A DNA stretch of 64,000 bases from an uncultured Pelagibacteraceae bacterium (GCA_902551755.1 CACDEB010000002.1:1-64000); one strand, 5' to 3'. Counted from the first letter of the stretch, positions 9,506 through 17,301 are shown. Notes: generated from the letters alone by a model not told the origin. Numbers and translations: made by a program.

Positions 9506-9790
9506 ATGAAATATTTTGTATATTTATTAGTGTCAAAAAAAAATTGTAAGATTTCTTCTTATGTTGGAATGACTAAAGATCTAAGTAAAAGGATCACTCT
9601 TCATAACTCTTCTAAAGGAGCCAAATATACCAGGGGAAAAAAATGGTTTTTAGCTTATAAAAAATCTTACAATTCTAAATCAAAAGCCTTAAAAGAGGAA
9701 TATAGTCTCAAAAAAGACAAAAAAAAAAGGGAGAAAATTAAACTAAGATTTAATTTTAAAAATGAAAATTTCAATACTTTTACCTTATAA
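9506..9790 (+). CDS. GIY-YIG nuclease-domain protein (UPF0213-like)
   Basis: A 94-residue stand-alone GIY-YIG domain. The first motif is the VYLLVS strand and the second is YVG (19-21), followed by KRITLHN with the conserved Arg, and a Glu near residue 64. Proteins like this act on DNA, but cellular roles are poorly defined. Its ATG is 2 nt after tRNA-Glu CCA, leaving no room for a normal ribosome-binding site. Its 3' end overlaps the next gene by 29 nt. Confidence 0.82.
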   Translation: MKYFVYLLVSKKNCKISSYVGMTKDLSKRITLHNSSKGAKYTRGKKWFLAYKKSYNSKSKALKEEYSLKKDKKKREKIKLRFNFKNENFNTFTL

Positions 9791-11873
9791 GGAAAACTTT
9801 TCACCCCAATATCCAGGAGCTGTTTCATTGTTTATTAAATCTATGAATAAGTTAAGTATTTATAAAAAAGAAATTACTGTATATGGTTCGACAGATCTCA
9901 AAGAAAAATTTTCAGATAATTATATTAATATTCAATTAAAAAAAAGTTTTTTAAAAAGTCAAACACGTGATTATGTCAATAAATTTGTAGAATTACATAA
10001 AGATCAAAATACTGATGTTATTGAGATTCATAATAGACCTAATTATGTTGATTTTTTAAAATCTTTAAACTCAAAAAAAGTTTTATATTTTCACAATGAC
10101 CCTATATCGATGATAGGTTCTAAATCAGCATTAGAGAGAAAAGAATTAATTAGAAGTTGTGCAAAAATTATTTTTAATAGTGAGTGGTCCAAAAAACAGT
10201 TTTTGAAAAAGCTTGATAAATTTTATCATAAATCTGAAAAGCTGGAAGTAATACACCAATCAATTGATAAAGAGGAAGTTGATATCAATAAAAAAGAAAA
10301 ATTAATTACTTTCGTAGGAAAACTAAATTCGGCAAAAGGTTACGATTTATTTGGTAAAGCTATTTTAAGAATATTAGACAAACACAAAGACTGGAAATCT
10401 ATTGTAATTGGAGATGAACCAAGAGAAAAGCTTATTTTCAAACATAGGAATCTTAAAGTTCTAGGTTTCCAAAATCATACAAGAGTTTTGAATATTTTTA
10501 AGAAAACAAGTATCGCAGTAGCTTGCTCAAGATGGGAGGAGCCTTTCGGTAGAACAAGCTTAGAAGCATCAAGTCGTGGTTGCGCAGTTATAGTTTCAAA
10601 CAGAGGGGGTTTACCGGAAACTATTACAAATGGTATTATTGTTAGAAATTTGAACGATAAAAATCTATATAATTCCATTAATAAATTAATTAAGAATAAT
10701 AAACAAAGAAAAAATTTACAGAAATCTTCTTTAAAAAACTTCTATTTAACTGATGAATACATTTGTAAAAAAATAGACAATTATCGAGAAAAAATTGTAA
10801 ATCAAAAATTAAATTTAAATGGATCTTTAAATTTAAAGAAATTAAAAATTTTACATGTAACCAACTTTAATGAAAGACATAACGGAAGATTATTTTATAA
10901 TACAGGAAAAAGGATTAATAACGGGCTTATAAGACTAAATCATAGCGTTTTAGAATTTAGTGATAGAGATATAGTTAGTTATTATAGAAGTTTAAATGAT
11001 ATCAATGGTTCAAAAAGACTAAATAAAAAATTAATTGAAGTAATAAGCAACTATGTTCCAGATATAATTATCCTCGGCCATGCTGATCTAATTAAAAAAG
11101 AAACTTTAAGTTTTATTAAAAAAAATTATCCTAATATAAAAATGTGCCAGTGGTTTTTAGATAGAATGGACACACAATGGTTAAGCAATAAAAAAAGATT
11201 TTTAGATAAAATTGATATGATGGATGCAAGTTTTTGTACGACAGAGCCTAAATCACTCAATATACCGAATAAGTATAAGGTTTTTTATATACCAAATCCT
11301 GTAGATGAGTCTTTTGAGAAATTAGAGAATTATAAAAATAAGAATTTCAATAATGATGTTTTTTTTGCAATGAGCCATGGTGTTCATAGAGGTGTGCTCA
11401 AAAAAGGTAAGTTCGATCAAAGGGAAAATTTTATAAATAAATTAATTTCTGTGACTCCAAATATAAGATTTGATTTATATGGAATGAATGGAGTTCAACC
11501 AGTTTGGGCAGATAATTATTTATATGCAATATCACAATCAAAAATAGGTTTAAACTTAAGTCAAGGTAAACCAGCCCAGTTTTATTCTAGTGATAGATTT
11601 GCTCAACTAATTGGAAACGGTTTATTAGTAATGGTTGATGAAAAAACAAAAATAGGAAACTTTTTTAATAGAGATGAAATTATTCTTTATAAAAATGTTA
11701 ATGATTTATCGTCAAAAATAATAAAATACAGTAATGATAACAAGTTAAGATGTAAAATTGCGAAAAAAGGTAGAGATAAATACTTCAAATATTTTAATTC
11801 TACAATCGTAGCTAATTTTATAGTGAACAAAACCATTGGAACAAAGAAAAAATTTTTTTGGGAAAATGTTTAA
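9762..11873 (+). CDS. Two-domain glycosyltransferase (GT4-like N-terminus, CgeB-like C-terminus)
   Basis: A 703-residue protein with two tandem GT-B-type units. Residues about 1-345 look like a GT4 enzyme: VGKLNSAKGYDLF opens the donor-binding half, and EEPFGRTSLEASSRGCAVI is the E-x7-E type sugar-nucleotide site. Residues about 356-703 restart with KLKILHVTNFNERHNG and end in GLNLSQGKPAQFYSSDRFAQ, resembling CgeB/DUF3880 glycosyltransferases. It probably adds two sugars in surface polysaccharide synthesis. It is followed directly by a GT2 gene. Confidence 0.8.
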   Translation: MKISILLPYKENFSPQYPGAVSLFIKSMNKLSIYKKEITVYGSTDLKEKFSDNYINIQLKKSFLKSQTRDYVNKFVELHKDQNTDVIEIHNRPNYVDFLKSLNSKKVLYFHNDPISMIGSKSALERKELIRSCAKIIFNSEWSKKQFLKKLDKFYHKSEKLEVIHQSIDKEEVDINKKEKLITFVGKLNSAKGYDLFGKAILRILDKHKDWKSIVIGDEPREKLIFKHRNLKVLGFQNHTRVLNIFKKTSIAVACSRWEEPFGRTSLEASSRGCAVIVSNRGGLPETITNGIIVRNLNDKNLYNSINKLIKNNKQRKNLQKSSLKNFYLTDEYICKKIDNYREKIVNQKLNLNGSLNLKKLKILHVTNFNERHNGRLFYNTGKRINNGLIRLNHSVLEFSDRDIVSYYRSLNDINGSKRLNKKLIEVISNYVPDIIILGHADLIKKETLSFIKKNYPNIKMCQWFLDRMDTQWLSNKKRFLDKIDMMDASFCTTEPKSLNIPNKYKVFYIPNPVDESFEKLENYKNKNFNNDVFFAMSHGVHRGVLKKGKFDQRENFINKLISVTPNIRFDLYGMNGVQPVWADNYLYAISQSKIGLNLSQGKPAQFYSSDRFAQLIGNGLLVMVDEKTKIGNFFNRDEIILYKNVNDLSSKIIKYSNDNKLRCKIAKKGRDKYFKYFNSTIVANFIVNKTIGTKKKFFWENV

Positions 11874-12743
11874 ATGTTTTCGATAATTATTCCTACATTT
11901 AATAATTTAGATTATCTAAAATTATGTATTAAAAGTATTCGACAAAACTCAAAATATACACATCAAATTATTCCTCATGTAAATATTGGCGAAGACGGGA
12001 CATGTGATTTTTTAAAAGATGAGAATATTGATTTTACTTTTACTAAGTACAATTCAGGAATTTGTGAAGGAATGAATACAGCATCAAAAAAGTCGAAATT
12101 TAAATATATATTATACTCTCATGACGACTTTTATTTTTGTCCGGGTTGGGATGAAGTCTTAAAAAATGAGGTTGATGCTATTGGCCACAATAACTTTTAT
12201 TTATCTGGAGTTATGATGAATAATGGACCAATCAAATTCAATGCTGGATCAGATATTAAAAATTTTGACGAAAATAAAGTTTTAAATGAATACCAAAATT
12301 ACAATCATTATGATTTTCAGGGATCGACATGGGCACCGCATCTTCTGCATAGAGACTTATGGGAAAAGGTAGGGGGTTTTAGTGAGGAATTCTTTCCTGG
12401 CACTGGTTCAGATCCTGATTTAAACATGAAGTTATGGAAAGAGGGAGTAAGAGTATTTAAAGGAGTTAATAATTGTAAAGTTTATCATTTTGGCTCAATA
12501 GTCACACGAAAATATAAAAATCATCCAACAATTATCACAGAATCGGGCAGCAAAGGTGGAAAAATTTTTCTTTTAAAATGGGGTATAACAATTAAATTTT
12601 TTAAAAAATTTTATTTAAGATCAGACCAAAAATATGATGGACCTTTAAATAAACCAATTAAAAATTTAAACTTTTTTATTAAACTTATGTTATGTAAATT
12701 AAACTATATATATCTTAAATTAATTAATAATTTTAAAAAATGA
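11874..12743 (+). CDS. Family 2 glycosyltransferase
   Basis: A 289-residue GT-A fold enzyme. It opens with FSIIIPTFNNLDYLKLCI, the usual nucleotide-binding start, and the metal-binding acidic motif is SHDDF (about 82-86). The acceptor-side SDPDLNMKLWKEGVRVF is typical of GT2. It begins 0 nt after the previous stop and overlaps the next gene by 4 nt. Donor and acceptor sugars are unknown. Confidence 0.85.
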   Translation: MFSIIIPTFNNLDYLKLCIKSIRQNSKYTHQIIPHVNIGEDGTCDFLKDENIDFTFTKYNSGICEGMNTASKKSKFKYILYSHDDFYFCPGWDEVLKNEVDAIGHNNFYLSGVMMNNGPIKFNAGSDIKNFDENKVLNEYQNYNHYDFQGSTWAPHLLHRDLWEKVGGFSEEFFPGTGSDPDLNMKLWKEGVRVFKGVNNCKVYHFGSIVTRKYKNHPTIITESGSKGGKIFLLKWGITIKFFKKFYLRSDQKYDGPLNKPIKNLNFFIKLMLCKLNYIYLKLINNFKK

Positions 12744-13549
12744 GCGACTTATATATCTACTGTCTGACATCAAAAAAATATAATCTTTTTAAATATTTAC
12801 CATTGAATATAATTCCCTTAGGTCTTGGGGATAGTGTTTATCCTAAAGACTTTTTAAATGAAAAATTAGGTATAAACATTTCAAAACATAATAAATATCT
12901 TGCTGAAATGACTGGAATATATTGGGTTTATAAAAACCAAATAAACAAATTTAAAAATGATGATTGGATTGGTTTTTGTCATTATAGAAGGTTTTGGCTT
13001 AATGATTTATATAATCAAAATCACAAAATAAAATCATCCCTGATCTCCAAATTACTCATAAATAATGGAAAATTTAAAAAATTTGATGTTATACTTGCTC
13101 AACCAACAAAACTTAAGAGAGAAACAATCATGGATCATTTCATCAATAATCATGGTGACAAAATGATTTTTGAAGCAATAAATTTTTTGGATGAACAAAC
13201 TGCGAAAGATTTTAAAGTTTATCTTAATAATAGAGAATTTAGTTGTTGCAACATGTTTATCACAAAGCCGAAAATTCTAATAGATTATTGTGAATTTGTT
13301 TTTCCATATTTACTCAAGATACTTAAATATTGCGAAGATAATAATCTATGCACTGGCAAAAATACCAAGTTACCAGCTTATTTTATTGAGAGATTTACCT
13401 CTTTTTGGTTTCATAAAAACACAAATGTTAGTTATTTATCTTATGCTCAATTAAATAATTTTTTTGCTTCTGATTTTTTAAATAAATTTATAAATACATT
13501 TAAGTTACCTGGGACTTTTATGTTTTATCCAACAGTTTTAGATATATAA
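12740..13549 (+). CDS. DUF4422 domain protein, probable glycosyltransferase
   Basis: A 269-residue protein with the DUF4422 signature: KYLAEMTGIYWVYKN, then GFCHYRRFW near residue 78, and a Cys-containing SCCNMFITKP. The domain occurs in capsule and exopolysaccharide clusters and is thought to be a glycosyltransferase. It overlaps the preceding GT2 by 4 nt and lies 8 nt before glf, supporting a shared glycan pathway. Confidence 0.78.
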   Translation: MSDLYIYCLTSKKYNLFKYLPLNIIPLGLGDSVYPKDFLNEKLGINISKHNKYLAEMTGIYWVYKNQINKFKNDDWIGFCHYRRFWLNDLYNQNHKIKSSLISKLLINNGKFKKFDVILAQPTKLKRETIMDHFINNHGDKMIFEAINFLDEQTAKDFKVYLNNREFSCCNMFITKPKILIDYCEFVFPYLLKILKYCEDNNLCTGKNTKLPAYFIERFTSFWFHKNTNVSYLSYAQLNNFFASDFLNKFINTFKLPGTFMFYPTVLDI

Positions 13550-13557
13550 TGTGAGAA

Positions 13558-14679
13558 ATGATTGAGTCAGATGTGATTATTGTTGGAGGAGGACCAGTAG
13601 GATGTGTTTTAGCTAATAAGTTATCAAATGAATTGAACTTAAAATGCTTGATAATTGAAAAAAGAAACCATATTGCCGGAAATTGCTACGATGAATACAA
13701 TAAAAAAGGATTATTATACCACAAATATGGTCCTCATTATTTAAGATTCAAAAATCGAAAGACTCTAAATTACTTATCTAAATTTACAAAATGGATACCT
13801 GGAGAATATATAGTCAAATCATATGTAAATAAAAAATTATACCCTATACCAATAAATCTCGAAACTTTAGAAATGTTTTTTAACAGAAAATTTAATTCAA
13901 AAAAAGATGTCGTGGATTTCTTGGATAAAAAGAAAATAAAACTAAAAAAAATTAAGAACGCAGAAGATTTTATTCTATCAAAGTTGGGTAAAGAAATTTA
14001 TGAGAATTTTTATAAAAATTACACGATTAAACAATGGGGCATACATCCTAGAAATCTGTCTAAAACCATAACGGGAAGACTTCCCATTAGAATTAATCGT
14101 AATCCGTATTATGTTAAGGAAAAACTGAGATTAATGCCCAAAAAAGGTTTTACTGAAATGTTTAAAAAGATGATTAATAATAAAAATGTTACGGTTAGAT
14201 TAAATACTGATTTTAATAAAATTAAAAGAAATTTACGATTTAAACATTTCCTTATTTATACCGGAGAACCGGATAGGTATTTTAATTATAAGTATGGAAA
14301 GTTAAACTGGAGATCTTTAATTTTCAAGTTTAAGAACCATAAAAAGAAACTTTTACAAAAATGTGTTCAGTATAATTATCCCAATGATTATAAGTACACC
14401 AGAACTGTTGAAATAAAACATGTGACTAAGCAAAAAAGCAATTATACAGTTATTTCAAAGGAATACCCAACCAATAAAGGTGATCCTTATTATCCCATAA
14501 TAAATGATAAGAACCTGAGATTGTTCAAAAAATATGAAAAATTGATGAATAAAGAGGCTAAGAATAATATTTTTTTTGAGGGTAGGTTAGCCAGATACAC
14601 CTATTATAATACCGACGAAGTGATCGAAAGAGCTCTAGATCTATACTTAAATTTAAAAAAAAAATTCAAAAAAATTTAA
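13558..14679 (+). CDS. glf: UDP-galactopyranose mutase
   Basis: Converts UDP-galactopyranose to UDP-galactofuranose, the donor for Galf-containing surface glycans, using reduced FAD. The N-terminal dinucleotide fold is IIVGGGPVGCVLA (7-19), followed by the EKRNHIAGNCYDE segment, NYTIKQWGIHP in the substrate region, and a C-terminal EGRLARYTYYNTDEVI close to the family's FAD end motif. 373 residues is the expected length. The neighbouring glycosyltransferases may include the galactofuranosyl transferase. Confidence 0.88.
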   Translation: MIESDVIIVGGGPVGCVLANKLSNELNLKCLIIEKRNHIAGNCYDEYNKKGLLYHKYGPHYLRFKNRKTLNYLSKFTKWIPGEYIVKSYVNKKLYPIPINLETLEMFFNRKFNSKKDVVDFLDKKKIKLKKIKNAEDFILSKLGKEIYENFYKNYTIKQWGIHPRNLSKTITGRLPIRINRNPYYVKEKLRLMPKKGFTEMFKKMINNKNVTVRLNTDFNKIKRNLRFKHFLIYTGEPDRYFNYKYGKLNWRSLIFKFKNHKKKLLQKCVQYNYPNDYKYTRTVEIKHVTKQKSNYTVISKEYPTNKGDPYYPIINDKNLRLFKKYEKLMNKEAKNNIFFEGRLARYTYYNTDEVIERALDLYLNLKKKFKKI

Positions 14680-14681
14680 AA

Positions 14682-15545
14682 TTAAAAATCTTCAATACGT
14701 TTGAAGGATTTGTTATTCATTATTGAGTTTATTAAGCCATTTAATCTAATTTGGTATTTTGATTTAGTTACTTTATTACCAGAAATAGTATTAAGACAAA
14801 TCCTAAAGATTATTCTTAATAAAACAGGCAAAAACAGGACAAGGGCTGTTAATTTGCCGTATCTTTTTCTATAATAATAAAACTTTGACCAAATGAAATG
14901 CCATGAATACAGACTCTTAAGTTTACTAAGTTCTTCTTCATTTTTTGTTTCAACAGATGTACCGATATCATGATATACTTTTTGAGAGTTTACTTGGTAA
15001 ATCTTAAAGTTATTTTTATTTGATCTAAAACAATAATCAGTTTCTTCAAAATAAAGGAAGAAATTTTCATCAAATCCTCTATTTTTATCAAATACCTCAG
15101 AACAAAAAAACATTGCGGATCCACTTATTGACTCTATTAATCCATATTTTTCATTTATATTCGATTGCTTATGTGATTTCTCACTTACATTTTCAAATCT
15201 AGGTCCCAAAGCTCCAAAATTATCATTTAACTCTTTTGCTGATTCATAAAAAGCACTGATTAATTTATCATCGATTTTCTGCATATCTGGATTCAAAACA
15301 AAAAAGTATTTCGTGGCAACATGTGTCCTTGCTAGATTTATTGCACTTCCATATCCATTATTTTCAGAAAATATTATTTCTATTTTTTTTCCTAGTTTAG
15401 AAAGCTCAATATCTATTGATTTATCTAAAGAGTTTTCAACTATTATTATTTTAATATTATTTGAAATATCCTTAATTAAATTGGTTAATTTCTTTTTACT
15501 TTTATGTGAAACTATGACTATTGTAATATTATTAGCAAAATTCAT
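14682..15545 (-). CDS. Family 2 glycosyltransferase (rhamnosyltransferase-like)
   Basis: A 287-residue GT2 enzyme read opposite to the glycan genes, with its stop 2 nt from the glf stop. Motifs are ITIVIVSHKSKKKL at the start, NNGYGSAINLA, the acidic NPDM near residues 85-88, and FLYFEETDYCFR, characteristic of GT2 dTDP-sugar transferases. A hydrophobic segment (LVLFLPVLLRIIFRI) near residue 245 suggests membrane attachment. Confidence 0.83.
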   Translation of the reverse strand: MNFANNITIVIVSHKSKKKLTNLIKDISNNIKIIIVENSLDKSIDIELSKLGKKIEIIFSENNGYGSAINLARTHVATKYFFVLNPDMQKIDDKLISAFYESAKELNDNFGALGPRFENVSEKSHKQSNINEKYGLIESISGSAMFFCSEVFDKNRGFDENFFLYFEETDYCFRSNKNNFKIYQVNSQKVYHDIGTSVETKNEEELSKLKSLYSWHFIWSKFYYYRKRYGKLTALVLFLPVLLRIIFRICLNTISGNKVTKSKYQIRLNGLINSIMNNKSFKRIEDF

Positions 15546-15557
15546 TATATCTTACTT

Positions 15558-16511
15558 TTATACCTTTATCTTATTCAGAGCATTATTTTTAAAGATATTT
15601 GCTTCTTTAATATATCTTCTTACCATTTGAGTTGTTTTATGACCTGTCATAGCCATTATGCTTCTTTCATCAGCACCAGACTCAGCAGCTACAGTAGCAA
15701 ATCCTGATCTTAAACTATGCCCTGCAAAGTTTTTATTTTCAATACCTGCTAAATTTAGATATTCTTTCATTAATAAAACTACTGATTGATCTGTTAGTCT
15801 TTTATCCGTTAATATTGAGCCTTTGGAAAATCTTCTAAAAATAGGTCCTGATTTTACTTTTGATATTTCCAGCCATTTTTTTAAACTGGTTACCGGGCAA
15901 TAAGTTTCATTAGTAAAGTAGGGCAGCCCCTTAATCATTCCTTCCCCAAATTGATCTGTTTTTGATCTTCTAATGGTAATTTTGAGACCTTCAGGAACAA
16001 ATTCTAAGTCCTCATGATCAATTGAAATCAACTCAGTTCTTCTAAATCCACCTCCAAACCCTATTAATATAATTGATCTATCTCTTAATTTTTTTATTTC
16101 CTCAATTTTTTGTTGATCAATTACATTAACTATTGATTTTAAATGATTGATTAATATAGGTTTTTTTCCTTTCTGAAAGCTTCCTTTAACCCTTTTTATA
16201 CCTAATAAATTTTCAGTAATTATTGGATGTTTTGTATCTAAATAATACCCTTTTAACTTATGAACCATACTTATTGATACCAATCTTCTTCTTAAAGTGC
16301 TTATTTTTGAATTTTTGGATAGATGAGTTAAGTAAATAGAGACTATCTTTGGCTCTGTTGGTAAAGAATTTAAACCATGTTTAGTGCAAAAAGCTCCAAA
16401 GTCTTTGAAATCCGACTTATAAGCTCTTAACGTATTATTTGCTTTTGAGCTTTTAAGATTATTTAAAGTTGCTTCATGAAGCGATTTAAGATCTGTTGTT
16501 AATTTATTCAT
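15558..16511 (-). CDS. Tyrosine recombinase, Cre-like
   Basis: A 317-residue site-specific recombinase. The N-terminal core-binding domain (about 1-110) has a Cre-like pattern: NTLRAYKSDFKDFGAFC, PTEPKIVSIYL. The catalytic set is Arg157 (FRRTEL), Lys184 (RRSKT), His265/Arg268 (GHSLRSG), His291 (TGHKT) and Tyr300 (RRYIKEA), so the active site looks complete. ATG 16511 is chosen over an in-frame TTG at 16529 because that codon lies inside a long dyad at 16513-16547. It could be an integrase that moved the adjacent glycan genes, or a resident resolvase. Confidence 0.88.
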   Translation of the reverse strand: MNKLTTDLKSLHEATLNNLKSSKANNTLRAYKSDFKDFGAFCTKHGLNSLPTEPKIVSIYLTHLSKNSKISTLRRRLVSISMVHKLKGYYLDTKHPIITENLLGIKRVKGSFQKGKKPILINHLKSIVNVIDQQKIEEIKKLRDRSIILIGFGGGFRRTELISIDHEDLEFVPEGLKITIRRSKTDQFGEGMIKGLPYFTNETYCPVTSLKKWLEISKVKSGPIFRRFSKGSILTDKRLTDQSVVLLMKEYLNLAGIENKNFAGHSLRSGFATVAAESGADERSIMAMTGHKTTQMVRRYIKEANIFKNNALNKIKV

Positions 16512-16512
16512 A

Positions 16513-16547
16513 ATTACTATTGATAACAATTAATTATCATTAGTAAT
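16513..16547. repeat. Lox-like inverted repeat beside the recombinase start
   Basis: The left arm ATTACTATTGATAA (16513-16526) and right arm TTATCATTAGTAAT (16534-16547) are complementary at 13 of 14 positions around a 7-nt spacer, CAATTAA. That is the layout of a tyrosine-recombinase crossover site, and it lies 1 nt from the recombinase ATG. It could equally be an operator. In DNA this AT-rich, dyads of similar quality occur by chance, so position carries most of the weight. Confidence 0.5.
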
Positions 16548-16593
16548 AATATAAGTCATTTAAGATGTCAAGCAAATAAGTTAATTTGTTTTT

Positions 16594-16758
16594 ATGTTAA
16601 AATATATAATTTTAGCTTTAGCTTTTATTGGAATAGTTTTCTTTGTGCTGTTTAAATTTGAAAAATTGGATAAGCCTGAGAAAAAGAAATCCATATATAT
16701 TTTGATAGCAGTATTAATTTTAAGCTTAGCTGGAATTGTTTCATTATTGTACTTTTAG
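16594..16758 (+). CDS. Small two-helix membrane protein (54 aa), unknown function
   Basis: A short frame from ATG 16594 to TAG 16756-16758. The product has a hydrophobic N-terminal helix (LKYIILALAFIGIVFFVLF), a charged turn (KFEKLDKPEKKKS), and a second hydrophobic helix (IYILIAVLILSLAGIVSLL). The layout is that of a real hairpin membrane peptide, with the Lys/Glu loop probably cytoplasmic. It lies between the recombinase and the structured RNA. Not recognised as a named family. Confidence 0.55.
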   Translation: MLKYIILALAFIGIVFFVLFKFEKLDKPEKKKSIYILIAVLILSLAGIVSLLYF

Positions 16759-16791
16759 AGTTATTAACGTTATTCACACCTATCCTATTTA

Positions 16792-16808
16792 ATCGCTTAA
16801 AAAGTGAT
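16792..16808 (+). other. Small hairpin upstream of the structured RNA
   Basis: ATCGCTT (16792-16798) pairs with AAGTGAT (16802-16808, one G-T pair) around an AAA loop. It may be the 5' element of the RNA that follows or a chance fold; no T-run follows it. Confidence 0.3.
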
Positions 16809-16844
16809 ACATTCAACCTAAGCAGTTTGTTATTGTGAAATGAA

Positions 16845-17027
16845 TTAAGGGGCAACCCTTAACTGGCCGACTGGGGAAAGGCCGAGAGGACCAAGCCCAG
16901 GGGGCAGAAAGTCTTACGGAGTAGCGCTAAAATCGTAGGGCGGAAGGCATGGCGGTAGCGCATACAACGACGTGCCAAAACTACTGTTCTTTGCACCGTA
17001 AAAAGTGCAAGGAAACAGGGGTTTTTT
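16845..17027 (+). ncRNA. GC-rich structured RNA of unknown class
   Basis: Positions 16861-16980 contain 70 G or C out of 120 in a genome that is mostly A and T, and no protein frame explains it. Helices visible: TTAAGGG/CCCTTAA (16845-16862) capped by GCAA; CTGGG/CCCAG (16871-16900) enclosing GGCC-GAGA-GGACC; AGTAG (16920-16924) with CTACT (16981-16985); GGCATG (16946-16951) with CGTGCC (16971-16976), crossing CGCTA (16925-16929) with TAGCG (16956-16960), a possible pseudoknot. A terminator ends it. Hallmarks of RNase P, tmRNA, SRP and 6S RNA were not seen. It may be a free RNA or a leader of the MGMT gene. Confidence 0.75.
16984..17027 (+). terminator. Intrinsic terminator of the structured RNA
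   Basis: The stem 16984-16996 pairs with 17005-17018 (13 pairs, one bulged A, 8-nt loop), followed by GGG and a TTTTTT run at 17022-17027. The T-run fixes plus-strand polarity. It ends 4 nt before the ATG at 17032, so it could also act as an attenuator for that gene. Confidence 0.7.
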
Positions 17028-17031
17028 CTTC

Positions 17032-17301
17032 ATGAAAGGTACTAAATTTCAATTACAAGTATGGAATTATCTTAAAAAGATACCTAAAGGATCTGTAAAA
17101 ACATATAAACAAGTAGCTATAGCAATAAATAAGCCAAAATCAGCTCGTGCGGTTGCTAATGCCTGTGCTAAGAACCCTTATGCTCCAAATATACCTTGTC
17201 ATAGGGTTATTAGGTCTGACGGAGGCCTCGGAGGCTATTCTGGTAGAGGTGGAGTTAATCAAAAATTGAAATTGTTGAGGTCAGAAAAGGTTGATATTTA
17301 G
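17032..17301 (+). CDS. MGMT-type methyltransferase, C-terminal DNA-binding domain only
   Basis: An 89-residue protein equal to the C-terminal domain of O6-alkylguanine-DNA alkyltransferases, which move alkyl groups from guanine O6 to a Cys. It has the helix-turn-helix region (SVKTYKQVAIAINKPKSARAV) and an intact active site PCHRV with Cys56, so it is not an alkyltransferase-like (Trp-substituted) protein. The N-terminal Ada/Ogt domain is absent. ATG 17032 is chosen because the upstream in-frame GTG lies inside the terminator hairpin. No ribosome-binding site is visible. Confidence 0.85.
   Translation: MKGTKFQLQVWNYLKKIPKGSVKTYKQVAIAINKPKSARAVANACAKNPYAPNIPCHRVIRSDGGLGGYSGRGGVNQKLKLLRSEKVDI

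Noticed and set aside
15313-15630. 105-codon plus-strand frame
   Set aside because: It is antisense to the GT2 and recombinase genes, which have clear family motifs; no motif in this frame.
16652-16855. 67-codon minus-strand frame
   Set aside because: It overlaps the 54-residue membrane peptide and part of the structured RNA, with no family resemblance.
16845-17027. Known housekeeping RNA (RNase P, two-piece tmRNA, SRP, 6S) as the identity of the GC-rich RNA
   Set aside because: Looked for GAGGAAAGTCC and ACAGAA (RNase P), a TTCGA T-arm with CCA (tmRNA), GGAAGGAAGCAGCC (SRP) and closing 6S stems; none is present.
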